Position numbers and translations under genes: made by a program | Shown: piece after piece, positions 34,427 to 44,036 of the stretch | How the letters are laid out: the number at the start of each line of letters is the position of its first letter | Position numbering within the stretch: position 1 is the stretch's first letter | The notes under the pieces: model-generated | What the model was told of the DNA's origin: nothing | The model's input: the letters and a program-made list of their open reading frames with translations, nothing else | The model's database searches: none | Assembly: GCA_016716965.1 (NCBI GenBank) | Contig: JADJUP010000016.1 | Location: 1-64,000, forward strand | Reading direction: 5' to 3' | Source: Sulfuritalea sp. | GTDB lineage: Bacteria > Pseudomonadota > Gammaproteobacteria > Burkholderiales > Rhodocyclaceae | Length of the DNA: 64,000 nucleotides

Positions 34427-35569
34427 ATGCTTTCGATCCCGCGCACCCTGTTCGACGAAGACCATGCCGCCTTTCGCGACACCGCCCGCCGCTTCATGGA
34501 GCAGGAGGTCGCACCGCACCACGCGCGCTGGGAGGAACAGACCCATGTCGATCGCGACATCTGGAACAAGGCGGGTGCCGCCGGTTTCCTCTGTGCCACC
34601 ATGCCCGAGGAATACGGCGGCGCCGGGGTGGACAAGCGCTTTTCGGTGGTGGTGATGGAAGAGGCCGCGCGCATCAATGCCACGGGGCTGGGCTGGGGCC
34701 TGCATTCGGAGATCGTCGCGCCCTACCTGCTGCATTACGGCAGCGAAACGCTCAAGCGGAAATACCTGCCGAAGATGGCCAGCGGCGAGATGATCGGCGC
34801 CATTGCCATGACCGAGCCGGCGGCCGGGTCCGACCTGCAGGGCGTGCGCACCACGGCTGTCCGCGACGGCGACCACTACGTGCTCAACGGATCGAAGATC
34901 TTCATCACCAATGGTTACCTCTGCGACCTGGTCATCGTGGTGGCCAAGACGGACCCCGCCAAGGGCGCGAAGGGTACCAGCCTGCTGGTGGTCGATACCT
35001 CGATGGCCGGCTTCAGCAAGGCCAAGCCGCTGCACAAGGCCGGCATGAAGGCGCAGGACACCTGCGAGCTGTACTTCGACAACGTGCGCGTGCCGGCGGA
35101 GAACCTGCTCGGCGAGGAAGGCAACGGCTTCGTCTATCTCATGCAGGAGCTGCCCTGGGAGCGCCTGCAGATCGCGGTGATCGCCATGGCCTCGGCCGAA
35201 GCGGCGCTGGACTGGACCATCCAGTACACGACCGAGCGCAAGGCCTTCGGCCAGGAGATCGCCAAGTTCCAGAACACCCGCTTCAAGCTGGCCGAACTGA
35301 AGACCGAAATCCAGATCGGCCGCGTCTTCGTCGATCGCTGCATCGAGCTGATCCTCGAAAACAAGCTCGATCCGGCGACGGCCTCGATGGCCAAGTACTG
35401 GTGCTCCGACCTGCAGTTCAAGGTCATGGACGAATGCGTGCAGCTGCACGGCGGCTATGGCTACATGTGGGACTACCCGATCACCCGCGCCTGGGCCGAT
35501 GCCCGCGTGCAGCGCATCTACGGCGGCACCAACGAGATCATGAAAGAACTCATCAGCAGGAGTCTGTAA
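34427..35569 (+). CDS. Acyl-CoA dehydrogenase
   Basis: 380-aa flavoenzyme of the short/branched/medium-chain type: AIAMTEPAAGSDLQGVRTT, KIFITNG, ERKAFGQEIAKFQNTRF, QLHGGYGYMWDYPI, RIYGGTNEIMKELI. In this alignment the usual catalytic Glu position corresponds to the Glu in Y-G-G-T-N-E-I. First gene of the rightward operon with thiolase and FadJ-like enzyme; stop shares one base with the thiolase ATG (TAATG). Confidence 0.94.
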   Translation: MLSIPRTLFDEDHAAFRDTARRFMEQEVAPHHARWEEQTHVDRDIWNKAGAAGFLCATMPEEYGGAGVDKRFSVVVMEEAARINATGLGWGLHSEIVAPYLLHYGSETLKRKYLPKMASGEMIGAIAMTEPAAGSDLQGVRTTAVRDGDHYVLNGSKIFITNGYLCDLVIVVAKTDPAKGAKGTSLLVVDTSMAGFSKAKPLHKAGMKAQDTCELYFDNVRVPAENLLGEEGNGFVYLMQELPWERLQIAVIAMASAEAALDWTIQYTTERKAFGQEIAKFQNTRFKLAELKTEIQIGRVFVDRCIELILENKLDPATASMAKYWCSDLQFKVMDECVQLHGGYGYMWDYPITRAWADARVQRIYGGTNEIMKELISRSL

Positions 35570-36778
35570 TGGCCGAGGCATACATCTACGACGCCCTGCG
35601 CACGCCGCGCGGCAAGGGCAAGCAGGGCGGCGCGCTGAACCAGGCGACGCCCATCCATCTCGCGGCGACCGCCTTGCGCGCGCTGCGCGAGCGCAACCAT
35701 CTCGACACCTCGAAGGTCGACGACGTCGTGCTCGGCTGCGTCGAGCCGGTGGGCGAGCAGGGCGCCGACATCGCCCGCGTCGCCGCGCTCTACGCCGACT
35801 ACGCGATCAGCGCGCCGGGCGTCACCGTCAGCCGCTTCTGCGCCTCGGGGCTGGAGGCCTGCAACCAGGCCGCGGCCCAGGTCATGTCCGGCCAGGCCGA
35901 CCTGGTGGTGGGCGGCGGTGTCGAGTCGATGTCGCGCGTGCCGATGTTCTCCTCGGGCGGCGCCTGGCCGATCGACCCGCAGGTGGCGGCCAAGACCGCC
36001 TTCGTGCCGCAGGGCATCTCTGCCGACCTGATCGCCACCAAGTGGGGCTTCTCGCGCAAGGACGTTGATGCCTACGCGCTGGAATCGCAGCGCCGCGCCA
36101 AGGCGGCGTGGGATGCCGGACATTTCAAGCGTTCCATCGTCCCGGTGAAGGACATCAACGGCCTGACCATGCTGGCCCACGACGAGTACATGCGTCCCGA
36201 AACCACCATGGAGTCGCTGGCCTCGCTCAAGCCCGCCTTCCAGGAGCAGGGCGAGAAGTACGGCTTCAACAGCGTGATGTTGCAGCGCTATCCGGAAGTG
36301 GAGCGCATCGAGCACGTGCATCACGCCGGCAACAGTTCCGGCATCGTGGATGGCGCGGCGGCCGTGCTCTTCGGCACCAAGGAGATGGGCGATGCGCTGG
36401 GCCTCAAAGCCGCGCGCGCGGATACGCTCCTTCGCTTCGGTCGGCTCCGAGCCCTCGATCATGCTCACCGGCCCCAGCTATGCCGCCGAGAAGGCCTTGA
36501 AGCGCGCCGGCATGAAGGTCGGCGACATCGACCTCTTCGAACTCAACGAAGCATTCGCCGCCGTGGTGCTGCGCTTCATGCAGGTGCTGAACGTCGCGCA
36601 CGACAGGATGAACGTCAATGGCGGCGCCATCGCCATGGGCCACCCGCTGGGCGCCACCGGCGCCATGATCCTCGGCACCCTGCTCGACGAAATGGAGCGG
36701 CGCAATGTCGCCACGGGCCTCGCCACGCTCTGCGTCGGTGCAGGAATGGGTACCGCAACCATCATCGAGCGAGTCTGA
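35569..36778 (+). pseudogene. Acetyl-CoA acyltransferase (thiolase), frameshifted
   Basis: FadA-type thiolase. The first frame carries YDALRTPRGKGKQGGALN, the nucleophile in SRFCASGLEACNQ and AGNSSGIVDGAAAVLFG. After about 36409-36421 the normal sequence continues in the next frame (IRSFASVGSEPSIMLTGP, ELNEAFAAVVLRF, NVNGGAIAMGHPLGATGA, LCVGAGMGTA). One extra base sits in the run CGCGCGCGCG, a typical sequencing-error context. If real, the thiolase lacks its catalytic His and second Cys, and operon 3 would depend on other thiolases. Confidence 0.82.
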
Positions 36779-36779
36779 C

Positions 36780-38927
36780 ATGCTGAACTATTCCGTAGAT
36801 GCAGAAGGCATCGCCACCGTCGAATTCGATTACCCGGGCAAGTCGCAGAACATCCTCAACGCCGGATCCATGGGCGCCTACGCCGATGCGATGCAGAAGG
36901 CGCTGGCCGATCCGGCGGTGAAGGGCATCGTGGTCGCCTCGGCGAAGAAGGATTTCATCGCCGGCGGCGACCTGGGAGAAATGGCGGGGTCCACCGATGC
37001 GGCAGCGTTTCATGCCGCCATCGTCGGTTGGCACAAGCTCCTGCGCGGCATCGAACTGGGCGGCAAGCCGGTCGCCGCGGCGCTCAATGGCACCACCCTG
37101 GGCGGCGGCCTGGAAGTCGCGCTCGGCTGCCATTACCGCGTCGCCGCCGACAACCCCAAGGCGCGCTTCGGCTTTCCCGAGGTCACGCTCGGCCTGCTGC
37201 CCGGCGCCGGCGGAACCCAGCGCCTGCCGCGCCTCGCGGGCATGCAGGCGTCGGCCCCGCTGCTGATGGAAGGCAAGCGCCTCAAGGTGGCCGAGGCGCT
37301 GAAGATCGGCCTGATCCACGCCGTGGTGGAAGTCGGCGCTGAACGTACGGCGGCACGGCAATGGGTGCTGGCGGCCATCGCCTCGGGCGCCAAGCCGCTG
37401 CAGCCCTGGGATGCCAAGGGCTTCAAGATTCCCGGCGGCGGCCCGAACACGCCGGGCGGAATGCAGATGCTGATGGCGGCCAACGCCATGCTGCGCGAAA
37501 AGACCTACGACAACTACCCGGCGCCCAAGCACATCCTGTCCTGCGTCTATGAGGGTCTGTCGACCAACCTCGACACGGGCCTAGCGATCGAGGCGCGCTA
37601 CTTCACCAACCTGGTGATGTCGTCGGTGTCGAAGAACATGATCCGCAGCCTGTTCTTCGGCATGCAGGAAGCCAACAAGCTGGCCTCGCGCCCGGCGGGC
37701 GTTGCACCGCAGAAGTACACGAAGGTCGGCATGCTCGGCGCCGGCATGATGGGCGCGGGCATCGCCATGTGCACCGCGCAGGCCGGCATCGAGGTGGTGC
37801 TGCTCGATACCAGCGCCGAGGCCGCCGCAAAGGGCAAAGCCTATGCCGCGAAGCAGTGGGGCAAGCAGGTGGCCAGGGGACGCATGACGCAGGACGCGGT
37901 GGATGCGCTGCTGGCGCGCATCCATCCCACCGCCGACTATGCCGACCTGAAGGGCTGCGAACTGGTGATCGAGGCCGTGTTCGAGAAGCGCGAGATCAAG
38001 GCCGAGGTCACGAAAAAGACGGAAGCGGTGATCGCGGCCGACGCCATCTTCGCTTCCAACACCTCGACCCTGCCGATCACCGGCCTGGCCGAAGCCTCGG
38101 CGCGCCCGGGCAATTTCATCGGCCTGCATTTCTTCTCGCCGGCGGAAAAGATGCCGCTGGTCGAGATCATCGTCGGCAAGGCCACCAGCGACGAAACGCT
38201 CGCCCGTTCGATGGACTACGTGCGCGCCATCGGCAAGACGCCGATCGTGGTCAATGATTCGCGCGGCTTCTACACCAGCCGCGTCTTCGGCACCTATGTC
38301 TCGGAGGGCATGGCCCTGCTCGAAGAGGGCGTGCCGCCGGCGCTGATCGACAAGGCCGGGCTGATGGCCGGCATGCCGGTGGGACCGCTGGCGCTGGCCG
38401 ACGAGGTGTCGATCGAACTGGTGTACAAGATCGCGCAACAGACCAAGGCCGATATCGGGGCCGCCTATGTCGAGCGCGCGGCCGACCGCGTTGCGGCCAG
38501 GATGGTGGCCGAGCTCGGGCGCCTCGGACGCAAGTCGGGCGCGGGCTTCTACGACTATCCGGCGGAGGGACCGAAGCGGCTGTGGCCGGGGCTGGCGCAG
38601 CAGTTTCCGCAAAGAGTCGGCGCTGACGGTACGGCGCTGATCGGCATCGACGAAATCATCGAGCGCCTGATCCTCGTCCAGTCCGTCGAAACCGCGCGCT
38701 GCCTCGAAGAAAAGGTGCTGCGCGCGCCGATCGACGCCGACGTCGGGGCGATACTGGGCTGGGGCTATCCCCCTTTTCGCGGCGGGCCTATCGGCTGGCT
38801 GCACACGCTCGGCATGCCCGCGGCGGTGGCGACGCTCGACCGCCTGGCGGAACGTCATGGCCCGCGCTTTGCCGCGCCGAAGATCCTGCGCGACATGGCT
38901 GCCAGGGGAGAGCGTTTCTATCGATGA
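36780..38927 (+). CDS. 3-hydroxyacyl-CoA dehydrogenase / enoyl-CoA hydratase (FadJ-like)
   Basis: 715-aa multifunctional beta-oxidation enzyme. The crotonase domain (1-270) has IAGGDLGEM, LGGGLEVALGCHYRV and LGLLPGAGGTQRLPRL. The NAD domain starts at about 315 (VGMLGAGMMGAGIAMC) with SNTSTLPITGL and GLHFFSPAEKMPLVEI; two C-terminal helical domains end with WGYPPFRGGPIGWL. It starts 1 bp after the thiolase stop. Two dispersed-repeat copies lie inside: E-V-G-A-E-R-T-A (diverged) near residue 185 and R-V-G-A-D-G-T-A in the linker between the C-terminal domains. Confidence 0.95.
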   Translation: MLNYSVDAEGIATVEFDYPGKSQNILNAGSMGAYADAMQKALADPAVKGIVVASAKKDFIAGGDLGEMAGSTDAAAFHAAIVGWHKLLRGIELGGKPVAAALNGTTLGGGLEVALGCHYRVAADNPKARFGFPEVTLGLLPGAGGTQRLPRLAGMQASAPLLMEGKRLKVAEALKIGLIHAVVEVGAERTAARQWVLAAIASGAKPLQPWDAKGFKIPGGGPNTPGGMQMLMAANAMLREKTYDNYPAPKHILSCVYEGLSTNLDTGLAIEARYFTNLVMSSVSKNMIRSLFFGMQEANKLASRPAGVAPQKYTKVGMLGAGMMGAGIAMCTAQAGIEVVLLDTSAEAAAKGKAYAAKQWGKQVARGRMTQDAVDALLARIHPTADYADLKGCELVIEAVFEKREIKAEVTKKTEAVIAADAIFASNTSTLPITGLAEASARPGNFIGLHFFSPAEKMPLVEIIVGKATSDETLARSMDYVRAIGKTPIVVNDSRGFYTSRVFGTYVSEGMALLEEGVPPALIDKAGLMAGMPVGPLALADEVSIELVYKIAQQTKADIGAAYVERAADRVAARMVAELGRLGRKSGAGFYDYPAEGPKRLWPGLAQQFPQRVGADGTALIGIDEIIERLILVQSVETARCLEEKVLRAPIDADVGAILGWGYPPFRGGPIGWLHTLGMPAAVATLDRLAERHGPRFAAPKILRDMAARGERFYR
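37329..37352 (+). repeat. Dispersed 24-bp repeat, copy 7 (diverged)
   Basis: GAAGTCGGCGC + TGAACGT + ACGGCG; in frame as E-V-G-A-E-R-T-A in the FadJ-like gene. The middle block differs most from consensus. Confidence 0.6.
38613..38636 (+). repeat. Dispersed 24-bp repeat, copy 8
   Basis: AGAGTCGGCGC + TGACGGT + ACGGCG; in frame as R-V-G-A-D-G-T-A, interdomain linker of the FadJ-like enzyme. Confidence 0.85.
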
Positions 38928-39008
38928 GTTATCTTATTAAAGAAATAGCCGCTTATCTTTGATAAGCTTTCGGTTAATTAAAGCCAACTTACGCAGAGAG
39001 CTTGTTAC

Positions 39009-40172
39009 ATGGACAGAGGGGCAAGCGGTCGCTACGAGGTTACTGCCACCGCAGGAGAAGCGGTGCGCGCCTTTGTGCCCCACCCCTTGCCCCCCGAGCC
39101 GCCTCTCGATCTGACCGGCACCCGCCAGCGCTTGCTGGAGCAAGCCCTTCTGGCCTGTGGGCGTCTGGATGGTGTTTCTGCGCTGTTGCCCGACCCGGAC
39201 CTGTTTCTATACGGCTATGTTCGACGCGAAGCGGTGCTCTCCTCGCAAATCGAGGGCACCCAGTCGTCATTGTCCGATCTGCTGCTATTCGAACTCGACG
39301 AAGCGCCCGGCGCACCCTTCGACGATGTCGTTGAAATCTCCAATTACGTGGCCGCCATGGAGCACGCCATGGCGCGTTTGCGCGAAGGCTTCCCGCTGTC
39401 GAATCGCCTGTTGCGCGAAAGTCACGCCAAGCTCCTCGCGCGCGGTCGCGGTGCCGACAAACTGCCCGGTGAATTCCGTCGTTCGCAGAACTGGATTGGT
39501 GGCACGCGGCCGGGCAATGCGCGTTACGTCCCGCCGCCTCCCATGCTGGTCGAGGATTGCATGGCAGCCCTGGAACGCTTCATCCACGACGCTCAGGCGA
39601 CGCTGCCCGATCTGATCAAGGCGGCGGTCGTTCACGTCCAGTTCGAAACCATCCACCCTTTCCTAGACGGGAACGGTCGGGTCGGCCGGCTGCTGATTGC
39701 CTTGATGCTGCATGAGTCGGGACTCCTGCGCCAGCCCCTGTTGTACTTGAGCCTGTATTTCAAGCAGCACAGGGATGAGTACTACCGCCTGCTCGACGCC
39801 GTTCGCCGCGAAGGCGACTGGGAGGCGTGGCTCGACTTCTTCCTCGAGGGCGTGGTGCAGACTGCCGGAGCAGCCGTGGATACCGCACAACGGCTGTTGG
39901 CCATGTTCCGCGATGACGAGCGCCGGATCGCATTGCTGGGGCGCAATACCGTAAGTGTGCTCAAGGTGTATGCCGTCCTTCGCACTCGGCCGGTTGCCGG
40001 AATCAACGATATCGCAGCGCGCGCCGCAGTAACGTTTCCAACGGCATCGCGGGCCGTCGAAGCCCTCGTCGAGGCTGGCATCGTGCGCGAGCTGACGGGT
40101 GGGCGGCGCAACCGGGTATTCGCCTACGACCGATATCTCGCCATGCTCAACGAAGGAATGGAACCGTTGTGA
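39009..40172 (+). CDS. Fic family protein
   Basis: 387-aa Fic-domain protein: an N-terminal segment with the autoinhibitory motif S-S-Q-I-E-G-T (class II, about residue 78), the Fic active site HPFLDGNGRVGRL (about 218), and a C-terminal winged-helix region (INDIAARAAVTFPTASRAVE, LVEAGIVRELTGGRRNRVF). Transfers AMP or another nucleotide to target hydroxyls; target unknown. The upstream 81 bp are AT-rich with a small inverted repeat CTTATC/GATAAG, likely its promoter. GC and context suggest an accessory gene between two metabolic operons. Confidence 0.93.
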   Translation: MDRGASGRYEVTATAGEAVRAFVPHPLPPEPPLDLTGTRQRLLEQALLACGRLDGVSALLPDPDLFLYGYVRREAVLSSQIEGTQSSLSDLLLFELDEAPGAPFDDVVEISNYVAAMEHAMARLREGFPLSNRLLRESHAKLLARGRGADKLPGEFRRSQNWIGGTRPGNARYVPPPPMLVEDCMAALERFIHDAQATLPDLIKAAVVHVQFETIHPFLDGNGRVGRLLIALMLHESGLLRQPLLYLSLYFKQHRDEYYRLLDAVRREGDWEAWLDFFLEGVVQTAGAAVDTAQRLLAMFRDDERRIALLGRNTVSVLKVYAVLRTRPVAGINDIAARAAVTFPTASRAVEALVEAGIVRELTGGRRNRVFAYDRYLAMLNEGMEPL

Positions 40173-40183
40173 GCGCTGCGAAA

Positions 40184-40207
40184 AAAGTCGGCGCTGACGA
40201 TACGGTG
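40184..40207 (+). repeat. Dispersed 24-bp repeat, copy 9
   Basis: AAAGTCGGCGC + TGACGAT + ACGGTG; intergenic, 11 bp after the fic stop codon. Confidence 0.85.
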
Positions 40208-40396
40208 ATTTCGCCCGCTATTGGCCTGGCATTGGAAAGTTTTTGGACCAGCGAGTTTCCAGCCGAGTACCGAAACCTGGGACCAGATCAACCAGGATCA
40301 TTTACTAGAGATACGTTTCCGCTTCATGCATAATCGCCGCAGACTCTAAACGAGCAAGAAAATAAAACAGCAGTATTCCCGGAGGAGAGTTATCGG

Positions 40397-41287
40397 GTGG
40401 TGCAGCTCCTGCAACTGATCATCAGCGGAGCGGCGATTGGTTGCATCTATGCGCTGATCGCCCTCGGTTTCGTCCTGATCTACAAGGCCACGGAAACCGT
40501 CAATTTCGCCCAGGGTGACATCATGATGGTGGGCGGCTTCGTCGGCCTCTCGGCGATGACGCTGGGCGGCCTGCCGTTCTGGGCCGCTTTCCTGGTCACC
40601 ATCGTGGTCATGACCCTTTTCGGCATGGGCGCCGAGCGATTGGTGCTGCGGCCGCTGCTCGGCCAGCCGGCCTTCACCGTGATCATGATGACCATCGGAC
40701 TGGGCTATCTGGCGCGCGGGGTGGTCACCATGATTCCCTACTGGGGCACCGAGACGCATACCCTGCCGGTACCCTGGAAGGACGAGGTGTTCTGGATCGG
40801 CGAGATCGGAAAGGGGCTGGTGGTGTCGGTCGAACACCTTGCCATCATCATTGCCACCGTGGCCCTGGTCGCGCTGCTGTTCGCCTTCTTCCGTTACACG
40901 CGGCTGGGCATCGCCATGCAGGCGACATCGCAGAACCAGCTCGCCGCCTTCTACATGGGTATCCCGGTGCGGCGCGTGAACATGCTGATCTGGGGCCTGT
41001 CGTCAGCCATCTGCGGCGTTGCCGCGCTGCTGCTGGCGCCGATCACCTTCGTCCATGCCAACATGGGCTTCGTCGGCCTCAAGGCCTTCCCGGCGGCGGT
41101 GGTGGGCGGCTTCGGCAGCATTCCCGGCGCGCTGGTCGGCGGCCTCATCATCGGCATCGTCGAATCGCTCTCCGGCTTCTACCTGCCCGAGGGCTTCAAG
41201 GACATCGCCGCCTACGTGGTGGTGCTGGTGATGCTGGTGGTCAAACCCAACGGCCTGTTCGGCGAAAACCTGACGAAGAAAGTCTGA
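40397..41287 (+). CDS. livH: LIV-type ABC transporter permease LivH
   Basis: 296-aa inner-membrane permease with about eight helices, SGAAIGCIYALIALGFVLIY at the N-terminus and the ABC-contact loop AFPAAVVGGFGSIPGALVGG. GTG start with strong GGAGGAGAG ribosome site (40381-40389). First gene of an operon livH-livM-livG-livF-acyl-CoA synthetase-livK. Stop overlaps the livM start (TGATG). Confidence 0.93.
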   Translation: MVQLLQLIISGAAIGCIYALIALGFVLIYKATETVNFAQGDIMMVGGFVGLSAMTLGGLPFWAAFLVTIVVMTLFGMGAERLVLRPLLGQPAFTVIMMTIGLGYLARGVVTMIPYWGTETHTLPVPWKDEVFWIGEIGKGLVVSVEHLAIIIATVALVALLFAFFRYTRLGIAMQATSQNQLAAFYMGIPVRRVNMLIWGLSSAICGVAALLLAPITFVHANMGFVGLKAFPAAVVGGFGSIPGALVGGLIIGIVESLSGFYLPEGFKDIAAYVVVLVMLVVKPNGLFGENLTKKV

Positions 41288-42363
41288 TGCATTTCCTGTT
41301 CAAGACCGCATACGCCCAGGATGTCGCCCTGTTCAAGCACGGCGGCCAGAAGTTTTGGTACGCACTGCTGGCCGTGGCCCTGGTCGCCGCGCCCTTCCTG
41401 CTTTCCGAGTACGCGCTGTCGCAATTCACCTTCATCGGCATCTACGCCATCGTCTGCCTCGGCCTGATGCTGCTTTCGGGTTTCACCGGCCAGGTTTCGC
41501 TCGGCCATGCCGGCTTCCTCGCCATGGGCGCCTACACCGAGGCCTGGCTGCAATCCATGGGCTGGCCCTTCGTGCTGTCGCTGACGATGTCGGCGCTGGT
41601 GGCCGGCATCACCGGCATCCTCGTCGGCCTGCCGGCGCTGCGCGTCAAGGGCATCTACCTGGCGATCGCGACACTGGCCTTCGGCTTCATCATCGAGGAA
41701 GCCGTGGTGCGCGCCGAGCACATCACCGGCGGCAATGCCGGCCGCCAGCTGGAAAAGCTGGTCATCGCCGGCATCGATTTCGACGACGGCATCAATTACT
41801 ACTACCTGGTCACGGCGATCGCCGTGCTCTGCGTGCTGGGTGTGCTCAACCTGCTGCGCAGTCCCACCGGACGCGCCTTCGTCGCCATCCGCGATTCCGA
41901 GGTGTCGGCACAGAGCATGGGCATCAACCTCGCCTACTACAAGACCGTTGCCTTCGCCCTTTCGGCGGCGCTGGCCGGCATCGCCGGCGCGCTTTACGCG
42001 CACAAGATCCGCTTCATCACGCCCGACCAGTTCGGCTTCCTGCAGTCCATCGAGCTGCTGATGATGGTGGTGATCGGCGGCCTCGGTTCGATCCAGGGCG
42101 CGATCTTCGGCCCGGCCTTCTGGTTCATCGTGCAGCAGGTGATCGTCATCGGCAAGGACTGGCTGCCGCCGGCGCTGGGCCAGCAGACCGGCCTGCAGCC
42201 GACCATCTTCGGCTTCATCCTGATCGCCGTGGTGCTGTTCGAGCCCATGGGCCTCTACGGCCGCTGGCTGAAGTTCCGCACCTTCCTGCAGATCTTCCCC
42301 TTCTATCGCAAGGGCATGTTCAAGCGGCAGAAGTCGTACATGAAATCCGAGAGAATGAAATGA
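41287..42363 (+). CDS. livM: LIV-type ABC transporter permease LivM
   Basis: 358-aa permease: GLMLLSGFTGQVSLGHAGFL, YLAIATLAFGFIIEEAV, RDSEVSAQSMGINLAYYKT and IGGLGSIQGAIFGPAF. Its C-terminal tail is charged. The stop codon lies inside a perfect 15-bp-arm inverted repeat that opens a hairpin-rich gap before livG. Confidence 0.93.
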   Translation: MHFLFKTAYAQDVALFKHGGQKFWYALLAVALVAAPFLLSEYALSQFTFIGIYAIVCLGLMLLSGFTGQVSLGHAGFLAMGAYTEAWLQSMGWPFVLSLTMSALVAGITGILVGLPALRVKGIYLAIATLAFGFIIEEAVVRAEHITGGNAGRQLEKLVIAGIDFDDGINYYYLVTAIAVLCVLGVLNLLRSPTGRAFVAIRDSEVSAQSMGINLAYYKTVAFALSAALAGIAGALYAHKIRFITPDQFGFLQSIELLMMVVIGGLGSIQGAIFGPAFWFIVQQVIVIGKDWLPPALGQQTGLQPTIFGFILIAVVLFEPMGLYGRWLKFRTFLQIFPFYRKGMFKRQKSYMKSERMK

Positions 42364-42465
42364 GAGAACAGGTTCTCTCATTTCATCTTCGATGGGCTGG
42401 GTGGACTCTCCCCCCAACCCCCTCTCCGCGAGAGGGGGTGACGGTTGTTCGCGGGCTGCGCCCGC
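42355..42465 (+). promoter_or_regulatory. Three consecutive hairpins between livM and livG
   Basis: Hairpin 1: 42355-42386, perfect 15-bp arms (ATGAAATGAGAGAAC) with a 2-nt loop, spanning the livM stop. Hairpin 2: 42418-42438, CCCCCTCTC/GAGAGGGGG around CGC. Hairpin 3: 42451-42465, GCGGGC/GCCCGC around TGC. No T-runs, so intrinsic termination is unlikely; they may stabilise or process the mRNA or lower expression of downstream genes. Confidence 0.85.
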
Positions 42466-42478
42466 TCGGGGAGGTCGC

Positions 42479-43255
42479 ATGACCACTCCGATGCTCGAAG
42501 CCGTCAACCTCTCGGTCCGCTTCGGCGGACTGCTGGCGGTCAATGATGTTTCATTCGAAGTCTGGCCCAACGAGGTGTTCTCGCTGATCGGGCCCAACGG
42601 CGCCGGCAAGACGACGATCTTCAACCTGATCTCGGCGCTCTACCGGCCGACCTCGGGCGAGGTGCGCTTCGAGGGCGAGGTGATTTCGCGCATGCCGCCG
42701 CATGTGGTGGCGCGCCACGGCATCGCCCGCACCTTCCAGAACATCGAGCTCTTCGAGCATGCCACCGTCTTGCAGAACCTGCTGGTCGGTCGCCATTGCC
42801 ATCGGCATACCGGCTGGGTGCAGGACCTGCTATTCACCGGCTCGGTGCGCCGCGCCGAACTCGAATTCCGACGCCAGGTCGAGGAGGTCATCGAGTTCCT
42901 CGACCTGCAGCATTACCGCGACAGCCTCGTCGTCGGCCTGCCTTACGGCGTGCGCAAGGTGGTGGAACTGGCGCGCGCCCTGTCGATGCGTCCGCGCCTG
43001 CTGCTGCTCGACGAACCCTCTTCCGGCCTCAACACGGAGGAAACCGAGGACATGGGTTTCTGGATCGAGGACATCAAGGCCGACCTCGGCATCACGGTGA
43101 TCATGGTCGAGCATGACATGGGTCTGGTATCGCGGGTTTCGGATCGCGTGCTGGCGCTGAACCTCGGCGAAGTGCTGACGCTGGGCACGCCCGAGGAAGT
43201 GCAGGCGCACCCGGGCGTGATCGAAGCCTATCTCGGTGGAGTCGACGATGACTGA
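42479..43255 (+). CDS. livG: LIV-type ABC transporter ATPase LivG
   Basis: 258-aa ATPase: Walker A GPNGAGKTT, Q-loop region RTFQNIELFEHATVLQN, signature-region LPYGVRKVVELARAL (degenerate relative to LSGGQ, as is common in LivG-like proteins), Walker B LLLLDEPSSGL, H-loop VEHDM. The ATG at 42479 is chosen because the longer frame back to 42392 translates the hairpins. Ends 8 bp inside livF. Confidence 0.92.
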   Translation: MTTPMLEAVNLSVRFGGLLAVNDVSFEVWPNEVFSLIGPNGAGKTTIFNLISALYRPTSGEVRFEGEVISRMPPHVVARHGIARTFQNIELFEHATVLQNLLVGRHCHRHTGWVQDLLFTGSVRRAELEFRRQVEEVIEFLDLQHYRDSLVVGLPYGVRKVVELARALSMRPRLLLLDEPSSGLNTEETEDMGFWIEDIKADLGITVIMVEHDMGLVSRVSDRVLALNLGEVLTLGTPEEVQAHPGVIEAYLGGVDDD

Positions 43256-44033
43256 ATCGGCCCCGATCCTCCAGCTCAACAACGTCGAGGCCGCCTACGG
43301 CGCGGTCAAGGCGATCCGCGGCGTCTCGCTGTCGGTGGCACCGGGTTCGGTGGTCACGGTGCTCGGCTCCAACGGCGCCGGCAAGACCACGATACTCAAG
43401 ACCATCTCCGGCATCCTCGATCCGCAGAAGGGCAGCATCCTCTTCCGCCACGAAAAGCTCGAAGGCCGCGACCCGGCCTGGATCGTGCGCCAGGGCCTGG
43501 TGCAGGTGCCCGAGGGGCGCGAGATCTTCCCGCTGCTGACGGTGCGCGAGAACCTGCTGATGGGCGCCTACACGCGGCCCGCCCACGACAAGGACGAAGT
43601 GGCGAAGGACATCGAGGACGTCTACGCCTACTTCCCCATCCTCAAGGAGCGCCGCGACCAGCCCGCCGGCCAGCTTTCCGGCGGCCAGCAGCAGATGCTG
43701 GCGATCAGCCGCGCCCTGCTGGCCAAGCCGACCATGATGCTGCTCGACGAACCCAGCCTGGGGCTTTCGCCCAAGCTGACCAAGGAGATCTTCGAGATCA
43801 TCATCCGCATCAACCGCGAGCGCGGCGTGACGCTGCTGGTGGTCGAGCAGAACGCCCACATCGCGCTGAAGTACGCCGACTACGGCTACGTGCTGGAGAT
43901 CGGTCGCATCGTCATGCACGACACCTGCGCCGCGTTGCGCGAGAAGGAGGACATCAAGGAGTTCTACCTCGGCGCCAAGGAGTCCGGTGTGCGTGAAGGC
44001 CGACGCTGGAAGAAGAAGAAAACATGGAGATGA
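43248..44033 (+). CDS. livF: LIV-type ABC transporter ATPase LivF
   Basis: 261-aa ATPase: Walker A GSNGAGKTT, Q-loop Q-V-P-E-G-R-E-I-F-P, signature LSGGQQQMLAISRAL, Walker B MMLLDEPSLGLSP, H-loop VEQNA. Start MTESAPILQ (43248) overlaps livG by 8 bp. The C-terminus has an unusual basic tail (REGRRWKKKKTWR). Followed 3 bp later by the acyl-CoA synthetase. Confidence 0.93.
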   Translation: MTESAPILQLNNVEAAYGAVKAIRGVSLSVAPGSVVTVLGSNGAGKTTILKTISGILDPQKGSILFRHEKLEGRDPAWIVRQGLVQVPEGREIFPLLTVRENLLMGAYTRPAHDKDEVAKDIEDVYAYFPILKERRDQPAGQLSGGQQQMLAISRALLAKPTMMLLDEPSLGLSPKLTKEIFEIIIRINRERGVTLLVVEQNAHIALKYADYGYVLEIGRIVMHDTCAALREKEDIKEFYLGAKESGVREGRRWKKKKTWR

Positions 44034-44036
44034 ACC

